Assembly (NCBI RefSeq): GCF_001591585.1
Contig: NZ_BCVE01000019.1
Location: 1 to 64,000 of the forward strand
Source of the DNA: Niallia circulans NBRC 13626
GTDB taxonomy: Bacteria; Bacillota; Bacilli; Bacillales; Cytobacillaceae
Length of the DNA stretch: 64,000 nucleotides
Direction of reading: 5' to 3'
Shown here: one piece after another, positions 17,854-26,060 of the stretch
Numbering within the stretch: the stretch's first letter is position 1
How the letters are laid out: each line of letters opens with the position of its first letter
Made by a program: the position numbers and the translations under genes
The notes under the pieces: model-generated
Databases searched by the model: none
What the model saw: only the letters and a program-made list of their open reading frames with translations
Told to the model about the DNA's origin: nothing

Positions 17854-18362
17854 ATCAATTCCTTCTCCATACAAAGATATTTTTGATGCCCAATAGGCTT
17901 AGAGGCAAAGAAAACTTCCCCTTTTTCTATATAACTATGCTTTTTATATAACTTTAAAGCTTGAGGGTTTCCTGAAAATACATCTAATCGGATGCTATCA
18001 TATCCTTTGGCAAGAGCATATTCCTCCATATGCTGGACCATGATTGCTCCTATCCCTTTTCCTTGGTAACGGGGATTAAGCATAAGAGAGTGAATAATCA
18101 AAGGATTATTTCCATTCCATGGAATGGACTGCCATTCCTCTGTTTGCCATTCATTTAATACCACATGTCCCACTATCTTATCCTCTTCTAATAAAACGAA
18201 TAGCATCTTATTTTCGATACAGTCTTGAAAATAGCCTCTATTCGGATAATGATCATCCCATTGGAAAATATCATGCTTAATTAGATTTTCTCTGCATTTG
18301 ATATAGATATCATTAACTTCTTCAAGCATCTTGGCGCTTGCTGTTATAAATTGCAATTTCAT
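17850..18362 (-). CDS. GNAT acetyltransferase (first of three)
   Basis: A 170-residue GNAT protein. An N-terminal FITASAKMLEEVNDIYIKCRENLIKHDIFQWDDHYP precedes the acetyl-CoA loop NPRYQGKGIGAIMVQHMEEYA and SGNPQALKLYKKHSYIEKGEVFF. It opens a three-gene cluster whose members overlap by 4 nt or adjoin. The three proteins are of similar length but are not near-identical, so this is an old divergence or an assembly rather than a recent duplication. Confidence 0.88.
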   Translation of the reverse strand: MKLQFITASAKMLEEVNDIYIKCRENLIKHDIFQWDDHYPNRGYFQDCIENKMLFVLLEEDKIVGHVVLNEWQTEEWQSIPWNGNNPLIIHSLMLNPRYQGKGIGAIMVQHMEEYALAKGYDSIRLDVFSGNPQALKLYKKHSYIEKGEVFFASKPIGHQKYLCMEKELI

Positions 18363-18531
18363 TCCACCTCTTTCCTCTCATGATGTTTGTCTCTATTTTA
18401 TCATTCTCATTCTTGTAGATGGATAATTTTTTTCCTAAAGTATCCATTTTCTCGTTTGAGCATATCGAACACATATTTCATGGAATAGAGGTAAAATTAT
18501 ACATATAACATAAGAGTAAGGGGTGAATGGT

Positions 18532-19689
18532 GTGTTCGAGAAATCTATATATAAAACTATTCTAAGCAATTCCTTCACCATTCCAGTGAAGGTTACTTAT
18601 TGGGATGGAAAATCAGCTGTTTATGGTAACGGCGATCCTGCAATAGAGCTTATTTTTAGGAAACCTATTCGTATTAAAGACATTCACAATAACGCGTCAT
18701 TAGCTTTAGGAGAGGCTTACATGGACGGGAAGATTGAAATAAAGGGAAGTATCGAGGATTTAATTGCGTCTGCCTATGAAAATGCATCTAGCTTTATGCA
18801 AAATAATAAGTTTAGGAAATTTGTTCCCAAACAATCTCATACGAAAGCGCGAAGTAAAGAAGATATCCAAAATCATTACGATATCGGCAATGACTTTTAT
18901 AAACTATGGCTAGACCGTTCCATGACTTATTCCTGTGCCTATTTCAAAAACCCAGAAGACACATTAGAAACCGCACAGCAAAATAAGGTGGATCATATTT
19001 TAAAAAAATTAAATCTATCTCCGGGCCAGCATCTATTAGACATTGGCTGCGGATGGGGGAATCTTATTTTTACTGCGGTAAAAGATTATCAGGTGAAGGC
19101 AACCGGCATTACTTTGAGCCAAGAACAGTATAATTATGTTACCCAATTAGCTAAGGAAAAAGGATTATCGGAAAGCATAACCGTCTATTTAATGGATTAT
19201 CGGGATTTAAAGGATAGGACCTTTGACCGCATCACTAGTGTTGGGATGTTTGAACATGTAGGCAAAGAAAATCTCCAAGCCTATTTCCACCAGGTACACC
19301 AATTGCTAAAAGACGATGGGGCAGCCTTAATTCATGGAATTTCACGCCAGCAAGGTGGCGCGACTAATGCTTGGATCAATAAATATATTTTTCCTGGAGG
19401 CTATATTCCTGGGGTTGCGGAGCTAGTCAGCCATATGACAGCTGAAAATCTGCAATTAGTAGACTTAGAAAGCCTTCGTCGCCATTATCAAAAAACATTA
19501 GAAATATGGCATGCTAACTTTATCGCTAACCTAGAGGAAATCAGGAAAACAAAGGATGAACGCTTTATCCGCATGTGGGACTTGTATTTGCAAGCTTGTG
19601 CCGCTTCCTTTAAAGCCAGCAACATTGATGTTATTCAATATTTATTGGTTAAGAAAAGCAGTAATTCGTTACCAATGACGAGAGGATAA
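18532..19689 (+). CDS. Cyclopropane-fatty-acyl-phospholipid synthase family methyltransferase
   Basis: A SAM-dependent methyltransferase of the CFA synthase family, acting on unsaturated acyl chains of membrane lipids. The N-terminal lipid-binding part (about 1-90) is followed by [24 protein letters not shown], the SAM loop [10 protein letters not shown] and [12 protein letters not shown] at 18532 fits the AAGGGG spacing better than GTG at 18523, the first codon of the open frame. The length is that of a complete enzyme. It is monocistronic, with a terminator right after it. Confidence 0.88.
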   Translation: MFEKSIYKTILSNSFTIPVKVTYWDGKSAVYGNGDPAIELIFRKPIRIKDIHNNASLALGEAYMDGKIEIKGSIEDLIASAYENASSFMQNNKFRKFVPKQSHTKARSKEDIQNHYDIGNDFYKLWLDRSMTYSCAYFKNPEDTLETAQQNKVDHILKKLNLSPGQHLLDIGCGWGNLIFTAVKDYQVKATGITLSQEQYNYVTQLAKEKGLSESITVYLMDYRDLKDRTFDRITSVGMFEHVGKENLQAYFHQVHQLLKDDGAALIHGISRQQGGATNAWINKYIFPGGYIPGVAELVSHMTAENLQLVDLESLRRHYQKTLEIWHANFIANLEEIRKTKDERFIRMWDLYLQACAASFKASNIDVIQYLLVKKSSNSLPMTRG

Positions 19690-19693
19690 AGAA

Positions 19694-19745
19694 TCAGATG
19701 GGAAGGTTCTTAACTTCCCTTTTTGAAACAATAGGAGCATAAGAA
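19694..19745. repeat. Dispersed inverted-repeat element, copy 1 (terminator after CFA gene)
   Basis: GGGAAG (19700-19705) and CTTCCC (19714-19719) with T5 form a terminator. The sequence through 19745 aligns closely with the element at 22450 (shared GGTTCTT, CTTCCCTTTTT and AATAG), so it belongs to the same repeat family. Confidence 0.7.
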
Positions 19746-19763
19746 GTTGGCCATTTGATTCCT

Positions 19764-20675
19764 TTAGAATCTTTCCAGCATAAGATCAGTATTTACGGCT
19801 ATAGCTGCTTTGCTTCCATCAGCAGCAGCAAATAGTAAGGATGATGCCCCTTCTTTTTCGGTTTCTCCAGCAACATAAACATTCTTTTGGGATGTTCTCC
19901 CTGATCCATCTGTTACTAGCACTCCATTTTCATGGACATCTAATCTTAGCTGCTCGACAAACTGATTGGAACGATAATAAGAAGGAGAAACAAAGCCCCC
20001 CGTTCTATTAATCTGCCTTCCTGATGTAAATACAACTTGCTGAAGATACCCGTTTTCTCCTATTAAGCTCTTTATTGGTTCGGTAACGATTGGAACATTC
20101 CGCTTAAGAAATATTTCTTTTGTATTTTGGGAAATCGCTGCACCATTTGTTGCTATTACTAAATCCTTCGACCAATTATAAACTAACCTTCCCATATGTA
20201 ATGCTTGTGCTTCCGTGTAAGCAATAATAAGAAGAGCTTGATCTCTTAGCTCCCAGCCATCGCAGTATGGGCAGCTAAAAAGGCTTTTCCCATAATATTG
20301 TCTCGCATTAGGAATGGGAATGACCTCTTGCACACCAGTCGCTAAAATGATTTTATCTGCTAAGTATTCTTTATGTTTTTTCGTTTTAACAAGAAACACT
20401 TCAGCCTCTCTTAACTTTTCAATTTCCGTTACCGTATCCTTATAGGGAGAAATGCTCGGATAATTCATTAAATCATTCATCCCTAAATCCTTAAACATCT
20501 GCGGATTTATTCCATCTCTTGTTAGAAAGCCATGTGATTCATGACTTACTCTATTTCTATTCGTCCCATCATCAAAAATAGCCACACTTCTTCTCGCTCT
20601 CCCCAGTGTCAGCGCAGCACTCATCCCAGCTGGACCACCACCAATAACTATACAATCAAGAATATTCATCTCCAT
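19764..20675 (-). CDS. Thioredoxin-reductase-like NAD(P)/FAD oxidoreductase
   Basis: A 303-residue flavoprotein of the TrxB family: FAD-binding VIGGGPAGMSAALTLGRARR (about 11-30), redox motif CPYCDG (a CxxC), an NADPH-binding middle domain and a C-terminal VYVAGETEKEGASSLLFAAADGS. It lacks the exact CATC of classical thioredoxin reductase and the TrxB-type GxGxxA motif is poorly preserved, so a different partner is likely. It is transcribed divergently from the ECF sigma gene at 20808; whether that sigma reads it is open. A strong AAGGGGG site supports the start. Confidence 0.85.
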   Translation of the reverse strand: MEMNILDCIVIGGGPAGMSAALTLGRARRSVAIFDDGTNRNRVSHESHGFLTRDGINPQMFKDLGMNDLMNYPSISPYKDTVTEIEKLREAEVFLVKTKKHKEYLADKIILATGVQEVIPIPNARQYYGKSLFSCPYCDGWELRDQALLIIAYTEAQALHMGRLVYNWSKDLVIATNGAAISQNTKEIFLKRNVPIVTEPIKSLIGENGYLQQVVFTSGRQINRTGGFVSPSYYRSNQFVEQLRLDVHENGVLVTDGSGRTSQKNVYVAGETEKEGASSLLFAAADGSKAAIAVNTDLMLERF

Positions 20676-20754
20676 AGATTCCCCCTTTTTCTTCTATTTT
20701 AAGTATATGAACGACATTGCCTTCGTAGTGCTAGAATAAATTTGTAAAAAAAGA

Positions 20755-20781
20755 AACCGTTCGTCTGTTTGTTTTGTCTAA
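20755..20781 (+). promoter_or_regulatory. Putative ECF-type autoregulated promoter (second copy)
   Basis: AACC (20755-20758), 17 nt, GTCTAA (20776-20781), about 26 nt before the sigma start. This matches, in sequence and spacing, the element upstream of the paralogous sigma gene at 16656. Confidence 0.65.
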
Positions 20782-20807
20782 TCTGTAGGTAGAAAGGAGA
20801 GGGAATT

Positions 20808-21341
20808 GTGGAGAAGCAAGAAAAAGATAAATTGCTTACAAACGCGATGGATGCATATGGCCATTATTTATCCCGACTTGCCTACGCCCTTGTGAAAGAT
20901 AGGGAAAAAGCAAAGGACATTGTGCAGGATGTGTTTATTCGTTATTATTTGCAGCTTGATCAATTTGAAGGTCGATCTAGTGTGAAAACATATTTATATC
21001 GTATAACGGTAAATGAATGCCGAAACTACTTTAAAAGCTGGGCTTATCGAAAAGTCGAAGTTTCGAAGATTAAGAACACTTTTCTGATCCATAAAGAAAC
21101 ACCCGAAGAAGCCTATTTAAAACAAGAAAGTAAAAATTATCTTGCCGACTTACTTAATAAACTGCCAATAAAGTATAAGGAAGTCTTATGGTTATATTAC
21201 TATGCTGAATTATCTACACAGGAAATCAGCGAGATATTAAACTGTTCCAGCAATACGGTTAAAACTAGACTAGCGAGAGGACGGAAGAAAGCACAACTAA
21301 CCATGAGTGAGGAGGAGATAAATCATGCCAAAGAACATTAA
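20808..21341 (+). CDS. ECF-family RNA polymerase sigma factor (paralogue)
   Basis: A 177-residue ECF sigma starting at GTG with AAAGGAGAGG upstream. Region 2 (LSRLAYALVKDREKAKDIVQDVFIRYY, then YLYRITVNECRNYFKSWAY) and region 4 (PIKYKEVLWLYYYAELSTQEISEILNCSSNTVKTRLARGRKKA) are complete. The YRITVN-C-KSW-Y block is nearly the same as in the factor at 16084. Its gene overlaps the downstream anti-sigma gene by 17 nt. Confidence 0.92.
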   Translation: MEKQEKDKLLTNAMDAYGHYLSRLAYALVKDREKAKDIVQDVFIRYYLQLDQFEGRSSVKTYLYRITVNECRNYFKSWAYRKVEVSKIKNTFLIHKETPEEAYLKQESKNYLADLLNKLPIKYKEVLWLYYYAELSTQEISEILNCSSNTVKTRLARGRKKAQLTMSEEEINHAKEH

Positions 21342-22449
21342 ACAATTATTTGATGAAACAATCCCAGCGGATATCACCCTTTCCGAAGAAAACAAACAAA
21401 AGATTTTACGAAATGCAAACCAGCAAATGCAAAATATTAATCAAAGAAAACGAATAGTCCGTCCAATATTTAGTGTAGTTGCCATTATTAGTCTTCTCCT
21501 TATTTTAATTAGTCCTTCTCTAGTAAACCGGCTTTCAACACACTCTTCTTTTCATACACCGCTGGAAAAAGTAACTATACCAAATGTTGATTATTCATCT
21601 TTAATCCATTCTTTCTATATAAAGGAAACGAACGAATTGATTTATGCTGATAAAAAAAACATTTATTCTTATTCCCTCACATCGCACTCACAGCAAGTAC
21701 TTGTCGAATCTAGTGCAAACATTGATACATATGCACTGACAGCAAATGCGCATTGGCTTGTGTGGGGAGAAAGAAATAATAAGCTTTTTATTAAAAATCG
21801 AAAAACACTGTCGCAGAAAGAATATAAAAAAGACATTATAGGAGATGTTCAATTGAAAGGAAATACATTAATTTATGATGATACTTCTGGATATAAGCAG
21901 TTAAATTTATCAACACTTAAGGAAACTAGCATTCATGGTTTCACGGGAATTGCCAGAAACAGTAAAGCTGATTTAAATCGTAATTTACTTGTTATTCCTG
22001 AGCAGTTTAAATCAAATAACAGAAATAAAACGGAGTTTTTTGTCTATAATCTAACCAGCCGAAAACAAGTTGGGAAATATAGCGTTCCCTATAAAGCAGC
22101 TGAAAACGTTACTTTAATAAATAATAAAATATATGCAGCCTTTTCAAATGAGGATGAGGGACCATCTATTTTAGGGTATATTGATCTCTCTAATGGAGAA
22201 TTCCATGAAATCCACACACCACCTTTCACTACTTATGCTGTCTATAAAAATTACATCGCATTAAGTGTAGTGGAAAAAAATACAGATACAGTTAAACTAT
22301 ATCAATTAGAAAATGAAAATTTAAAGGAACTACCCATATTCAATAACATAAAAGAACGCCTAGTCATGCCCCGTTTCACCGATGATGGATCCTTAATAGT
22401 AAACGGAGAGGCAGCAGATTTTTCTATGTACTTGCAGGATGTAGAATGA
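21325..22449 (+). CDS. Membrane anti-sigma factor with beta-propeller-like extracellular domain
   Basis: A 374-residue protein. The cytoplasmic N-terminus has LSEENKQKIL, matching FSEEQKQRIL in the other anti-sigma protein. One membrane segment lies at about 48-66. The extracellular 300 residues contain repeated short beta-strand units (LIYADKKNIYSYSLTSH, HWLVWGERNNKLFIKN, NKIYAAFSNEDEG) like the blades of a TolB/WD-type propeller. It is coupled to the sigma gene and presumably holds it at the membrane until the propeller senses its signal; the ligand is unknown. Confidence 0.75.
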   Translation: MPKNIKQLFDETIPADITLSEENKQKILRNANQQMQNINQRKRIVRPIFSVVAIISLLLILISPSLVNRLSTHSSFHTPLEKVTIPNVDYSSLIHSFYIKETNELIYADKKNIYSYSLTSHSQQVLVESSANIDTYALTANAHWLVWGERNNKLFIKNRKTLSQKEYKKDIIGDVQLKGNTLIYDDTSGYKQLNLSTLKETSIHGFTGIARNSKADLNRNLLVIPEQFKSNNRNKTEFFVYNLTSRKQVGKYSVPYKAAENVTLINNKIYAAFSNEDEGPSILGYIDLSNGEFHEIHTPPFTTYAVYKNYIALSVVEKNTDTVKLYQLENENLKELPIFNNIKERLVMPRFTDDGSLIVNGEAADFSMYLQDVE

Positions 22450-22515
22450 GAGCAGAGGGACGGTTCTTGCGCTTCCCTTTTTCAAAAATAGAAGCCGTAA
22501 AACGTCCCTCTGCGT
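22450..22515. repeat. Dispersed inverted-repeat element, copy 2
   Basis: GCAGAGGGACG (22452-22462) pairs perfectly with CGTCCCTCTGC (22503-22513). Inside are GGTTCTTGCGCTTCCC and T5. It lies exactly between the convergent anti-sigma and hflX genes and probably acts as their common terminator. Confidence 0.8.
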
Positions 22516-22518
22516 ATT

Positions 22519-23775
22519 TTATATTACGTATTCTCGATAACGATTATAGTCTTCTTCTTTGCATTCGATAGATAGGAATATTCCTTCTTCCTTATATTCT
22601 GTTGAAAGGATATTTGCCTTTTCCGTCAAATAGGATAATACATTCCCTTTATCATACGGGATAGTCATTTCACAGGAAATATACTGCTTAAAGACATTTT
22701 TAGAAATAGCTTCCACTAGTTCATTTATTCCAATTTGCCTTTTAGCAGAAAGGTAAACTCCATCTGTTCCTGCCATCGATGTATCTCCTGCTGCTAAATC
22801 TATCTTATTAAAAGCATAGATAGCTGGGATATTTTCCGCGTTAAGCTCTTTTAAAGTCTTATTAGTCACATTGATTTGCTCTTGATAATTTGGATTAGAG
22901 TAGTCAACGACATGAATAAGCAAATCAGCTTCCGCCACTTCCTCTAAGGTCGACCTGAATGCTTTTACTAATTGGTGCGGTAATTTACTAATAAATCCAA
23001 CTGTATCTGTTAATAAAAAGGATTTATTATTTGGCAATGTAATATTGCGCACTGATGTTTCAAGGGTTGCAAAGAGCATATTCTTTTCAAACACCATTTT
23101 CTCGGTTGCAGCATGATATTTTTCAAGCAGCACATTCATTAAAGTCGACTTCCCAGCATTCGTATAGCCAACGAGTGCAATACTTGGCAACTCTTTCTTT
23201 TTTCGCATCTTTCGCTGGTTTTTACGTTGGACCACGAGCGTATCTAATTCTTTATGCAAGCGACTAATTCTGTCTTCAATCCGTCTTCGATCCAATTCAA
23301 GCTTCGTTTCCCCTGACCCTCTATTTATAAGGCCAGATCCTCCTCCTTGACGACCTAGTGATTCTCCTAAACCAGCTAATCGAGGCAGCATATATTGCAA
23401 TTTTGCGATTTCAACCTGGAGCATCGCTTCTTTTGTCTTCGCTCTTTGAGCAAATATATCTAAAATCAATACTGTTCTGTCAATGATTCGGCAATCTGTT
23501 GCTTCCTCTAAATTACGAACTTGGGAAGGAGACAGCTCATCATTGAAAAGAACAGCCTGCACGTCCTTCTCCGCAAGCAATGCAGTTAACTCCTGCAGTT
23601 TCCCTTTCCCAATATAGTGTCCAGAATGAACCCGATCCAACTTCTGCGTTATCTCTCCCACTACTTCTATATCACAAGCTTCTGCCAATTGAATTAGCTC
23701 TTCCATTGAATTAGCAAAGTCTTCTTTCTGATCATAATGAACGCCTACTACTATCGCTTTTTGTTTTCCTTCCAT
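22519..23775 (-). CDS. hflX: HflX ribosome-associated GTPase
   Basis: A 418-residue GTPase that splits stalled or idle 70S ribosomes and gives tolerance to some ribosome-targeting antibiotics. It has the HflX N-terminal domain, the linker with GGGSGLINRGSGETKLE and the G domain with Walker A GYTNAGKST, G3 DTVGFI and G4 NKID. The start is ATG 23775, supported by GGAGG 7 nt upstream; the frame stays open to 23835 but that extension would run through the terminator hairpin. The gene sits behind a long structured leader (23776-24121), suggesting attenuation control. Confidence 0.95.
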   Translation of the reverse strand: MEGKQKAIVVGVHYDQKEDFANSMEELIQLAEACDIEVVGEITQKLDRVHSGHYIGKGKLQELTALLAEKDVQAVLFNDELSPSQVRNLEEATDCRIIDRTVLILDIFAQRAKTKEAMLQVEIAKLQYMLPRLAGLGESLGRQGGGSGLINRGSGETKLELDRRRIEDRISRLHKELDTLVVQRKNQRKMRKKKELPSIALVGYTNAGKSTLMNVLLEKYHAATEKMVFEKNMLFATLETSVRNITLPNNKSFLLTDTVGFISKLPHQLVKAFRSTLEEVAEADLLIHVVDYSNPNYQEQINVTNKTLKELNAENIPAIYAFNKIDLAAGDTSMAGTDGVYLSAKRQIGINELVEAISKNVFKQYISCEMTIPYDKGNVLSYLTEKANILSTEYKEEGIFLSIECKEEDYNRYREYVI

Positions 23776-23798
23776 TCCTGTTCCTCCATTCTGTTCAT

Positions 23799-23828
23799 AA
23801 AAAAACACACAGGTGGCCACCTGTGTGT
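23799..23828 (-). terminator. Terminator hairpin in the hflX leader
   Basis: A perfect 24-nt palindrome (23805-23828, centre GGCC) forms a 10-bp stem with a tetraloop, followed on the minus strand by T7. It lies only about 24 nt before the hflX start codon, so it must be bypassed for hflX expression. Confidence 0.9.
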
Positions 23829-24057
23829 GAAGCAATCGGAATAAGGAAGAGGAATAGTATATATATAAAGTAAACCCTAAGTCTAAAATGGGTTTCTAAA
23901 GAAAATATTATTCCATTTTAATAAAAAGAGAGCATAATTCTCCCCTTTTACACCACATCATTATAAATAACGTTAATGAAAGGTTGCTTTTAAAAATAGG
24001 CAAACTAATCCCGATTACTCTACACACAGGCAGAGCCTTTAAGTACTATAAAATTAG

Positions 24058-24093
24058 TTACATAAAGTATACAATCGAGATAGAATTCCACAT
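24058..24093 (-). CDS. Leader peptide of hflX, 11 residues
   Basis: ATG at 24093 preceded by GGAGGG (24109-24104) at a 10-nt spacing encodes MWNSISIVYFM and a TAA stop. The small hydrophobic SIxIVYF-like pattern is reminiscent of leader peptides at which ribosomes stall with macrolide-type drugs, but no specific relative is recognised. It is too short for standard gene calling. Its stop codon lies in one arm of a leader helix. Confidence 0.55.
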   Translation of the reverse strand: MWNSISIVYFM

Positions 24094-24127
24094 CTTAAAG
24101 CAACCCTCCATTCATCTAATTAACATT

Positions 24128-24158
24128 ATTATACCATAAATGGGAAGTAGAGGGGCAA
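24128..24158 (-). promoter_or_regulatory. hflX leader promoter
   Basis: Extended -10 TGGTATAAT (24136-24128 on the minus strand) with TTGCCC about 19 nt upstream. The predicted transcript start near 24121 is about 12 nt before the leader-peptide Shine-Dalgarno. Confidence 0.65.
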
Positions 24159-24285
24159 TTTTTCTGTTTTCTGCTGAATATTTTTCTTATAAGAAAAGCG
24201 CTGGTTTAGTCAAGCTTCCCCTTGTACTCTCGATACTTTTTTGTAAGATTCCTATCCAGTTTGTTTAAAAGCTTGGAATACTTTC

Positions 24286-24304
24286 AAAAACAGGAGAACC
24301 TCCT
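24286..24304 (-). terminator. Terminator after tag
   Basis: AGGAG/CTCCT stem with a 3-nt loop, then GTTTTTG on the minus strand, just after the tag stop codon. The 24160-24285 spacer toward hflX shows nothing else clear. Confidence 0.65.
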
Positions 24305-24313
24305 CGATTTCCT

Positions 24314-24871
24314 TTATTCTTTATGAAAAGCACAGCTAGTTATGTGGTCGTTGACTATTCCGACTGCTTGTAGATAGGAATAGATAGTTATGGGTCCTAC
24401 AAACTTAAACCCTCTTTTTTTCAAATCTTTGCTGACTTTCTTTGATAGGTCAGTTTGCGCTGGTATTTCGCTGTCATACTGCCAATTTGATATGATTGGT
24501 TTTCCATCTACATAAGACCATAAAAATTCAGCAAAACTTCCGTATTCTTTCTGTATTTCTATCATTGCTAAGGCATTGCTTTTAACTGATTTAATCTTTA
24601 ACGGATGTTTCACAACCTCTGTATTAATTCGGATATTTTCCAACTCTGTTTCTGTTAGGTTTGCACAGTATTCTAAATCGAAATCGTGAAAGGCCTTTTT
24701 GTATGCTTCTCGCTTTTTTAAAATGATTGACCAAGACAATCCAGCTTGTGCTCCCTCTAGTACAAGCATTTCAAACAAATATCGATCATTATGACTTGGA
24801 ATACACCACTCTTTATCATGATATTCTCGCATCAAGTCACTGGAATTTGCCCAGGCACATCTAGTTTCCAT
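24314..24871 (-). CDS. tag: DNA-3-methyladenine glycosylase I
   Basis: A 185-residue base-excision-repair enzyme that removes 3-methyladenine. It shows the Tag family pattern: N-terminal zinc-site Cys in METRCAWAN, HDKEWCIPSHNDRYLFEMLVLEGAQAGLSWSIIL, NWQYDSEIPAQTDLSKKVSKDLKKRGFKFVGPITIYSYLQAVGIVNDH and the C-terminal zinc-site C and H (SCAFH). ATG 24871 is preferred to the upstream TTG. It is monocistronic. Confidence 0.95.
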   Translation of the reverse strand: METRCAWANSSDLMREYHDKEWCIPSHNDRYLFEMLVLEGAQAGLSWSIILKKREAYKKAFHDFDLEYCANLTETELENIRINTEVVKHPLKIKSVKSNALAMIEIQKEYGSFAEFLWSYVDGKPIISNWQYDSEIPAQTDLSKKVSKDLKKRGFKFVGPITIYSYLQAVGIVNDHITSCAFHKE

Positions 24872-24951
24872 CAAACCATCCTCTTTTAAAAATTATTCTT
24901 ATTCTTAGTATAATCCAATTAACCTGACAACAGTATGTCATATTTTGAGAT

Positions 24952-24972
24952 CGCTTCTCGCTTCTCGCTTCT
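24952..24972. repeat. Short tandem repeat (CGCTTCT)3
   Basis: Three exact heptamer copies in the intergenic region between tag and the ECF gene. No function is suggested by the sequence. Confidence 0.8.
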
Positions 24973-25074
24973 CTTTTCTTTGGATGATACACTTAATAAA
25001 AAAAATAATTTTACCCGTTTAATTTTGTTCTACCTGGCCGTTATATATAGGAAAAGACTTTAGGAGGTAAAATA

Positions 25075-26007
25075 ATGAAAAAAATGTTCACTAAGCATTT
25101 TACAGAGGAATCAAGAAAATTATTAAATGAATTGGAAGAAATGATTTCATCCTACTCCGAATCCTTATGGAACTATTGTAAATATGTTACAGGTTCCCCT
25201 TGGGATGGAGAAGATTTATTTCAAGATACAATTATTAAATCATTTGGAATGGTTCCACAAAGGTGGCATGAGATTACAGATAAAAAGAACTATCTTTTTC
25301 GAATCGCGACAAATACTTGGATTGATCAGTGTAGAAAAAGGAAAAGAGAGATTGGAATCTTAGAAGATATTCCAACCCCTTCCGTTGCTTTTACAGATCA
25401 TCTACTCTTAGAAGAAATTCTACTTTCTTTGGAATCAAATTTAACGCCTAAACAAACAGCTGCCTTTCTTCTTCTAGATGTTTTTCATTTTAGCGCCGAA
25501 GAAGTTGCAGGAATTGTAAAAAGTACTCCAGGCGGGGTCTATTCTTCCGTTCAACGCGCTCGAAAAAAAATTAAATCCTTAGACTTTTCTAATTCTGAAA
25601 CATATACAGAAGCTAATTTTGCACAAAAAGAAACTATTCAAGCTTACCTGCAGGCATTCAATGAAGGAAATTTAGATAAGATGTTACGTCTTTATAGTGA
25701 TTATGCTCAAAATGAAGCTTTCCTTGGCTTCCAAGAGTATTCCAAAGACGAAATGCGTAACGGCTCTCTCATCTACGGATTACCCGGACATACAGCAATG
25801 TCAAAAATCTTATGGGGAAAACCTGTTATTATTGTATTAGCAGAAATCGATGGGCAATTAAAAATTCACGATATTCAAATACAAGAAATCGAGAATGGCA
25901 AAATCGTCAGCCACCAAAGCTACTTCTTCCGCAAAGAATTTATTTTAGCAGCAGCCGAAGAATTAGGAATAGAAGCTCAATTAGATAAACCACCATTAAA
26001 ATGGTGA
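25075..26007 (+). CDS. ECF sigma factor fused to a C-terminal NTF2-like domain
   Basis: A 310-residue protein. Sigma region 2 (about 28-95; LWNYCKYVTGSPWDGEDLFQDTIIKSF, LFRIATNTWIDQCRKRKRE) and region 4 (about 125-170; LTPKQTAAFLLLDVFHFSAEEVAGIVKSTPGGVYSSVQRARKKI) are followed by a SnoaL/NTF2-like domain (about 185-300). This resembles the ECF41/ECF56-type factors, in which the fused domain replaces a separate anti-sigma factor, but the DGGGK-type linker motif of ECF41 is not visible. A strong AGGAGG site supports the start. The WYL-type regulator gene follows within 55 nt. Confidence 0.88.
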   Translation: MKKMFTKHFTEESRKLLNELEEMISSYSESLWNYCKYVTGSPWDGEDLFQDTIIKSFGMVPQRWHEITDKKNYLFRIATNTWIDQCRKRKREIGILEDIPTPSVAFTDHLLLEEILLSLESNLTPKQTAAFLLLDVFHFSAEEVAGIVKSTPGGVYSSVQRARKKIKSLDFSNSETYTEANFAQKETIQAYLQAFNEGNLDKMLRLYSDYAQNEAFLGFQEYSKDEMRNGSLIYGLPGHTAMSKILWGKPVIIVLAEIDGQLKIHDIQIQEIENGKIVSHQSYFFRKEFILAAAEELGIEAQLDKPPLKW

Positions 26008-26060
26008 CAGAGGAGCGGTTCTTCCGTTTCTCTCCATATTCCACAATAAGGAGTCTTCCC
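26004..26060. repeat. Dispersed inverted-repeat element, copy 3 (degenerate)
   Basis: ACAGAGGAGCGGTTCTTCCG followed by TTTCTC matches the left half of the element at 22450; the right half has diverged. It begins inside the ECF stop-codon region and ends at the start of the WYL gene, which uses AAGGAG within it. Confidence 0.55.

Larger units (their letters stand above)
23776..24121 (-). ncRNA. Structured 5' leader of hflX (putative attenuator)
   Basis: About 345 nt between the promoter and hflX. Seen directly on the minus strand: a leader-peptide ORF (24093-24058); GGTTGCTTT at 24105-24097, complementary to AAAGCAACC at 23990-23982; ATTAGTT/AACTAAT pairing between 24059-24053 and 24009-24003 over the leader-peptide stop; a CTCT/AGAG hairpin exposing CCTGTGTGT (24030-24022) in its loop; an AAACCC/GGGTTT hairpin (23895-23872); and a terminator at 23828-23799. 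CCTGTGTGT is exactly complementary to the terminator 5' arm, so an antiterminator is possible. I find no T-box or known riboswitch motif. The control logic is inference. Confidence 0.65.

Noticed and set aside
23776-24121. T-box or known riboswitch upstream of hflX
   Set aside because: No T-box antiterminator sequence or other recognisable riboswitch core is visible; the leader-peptide model explains the layout better.
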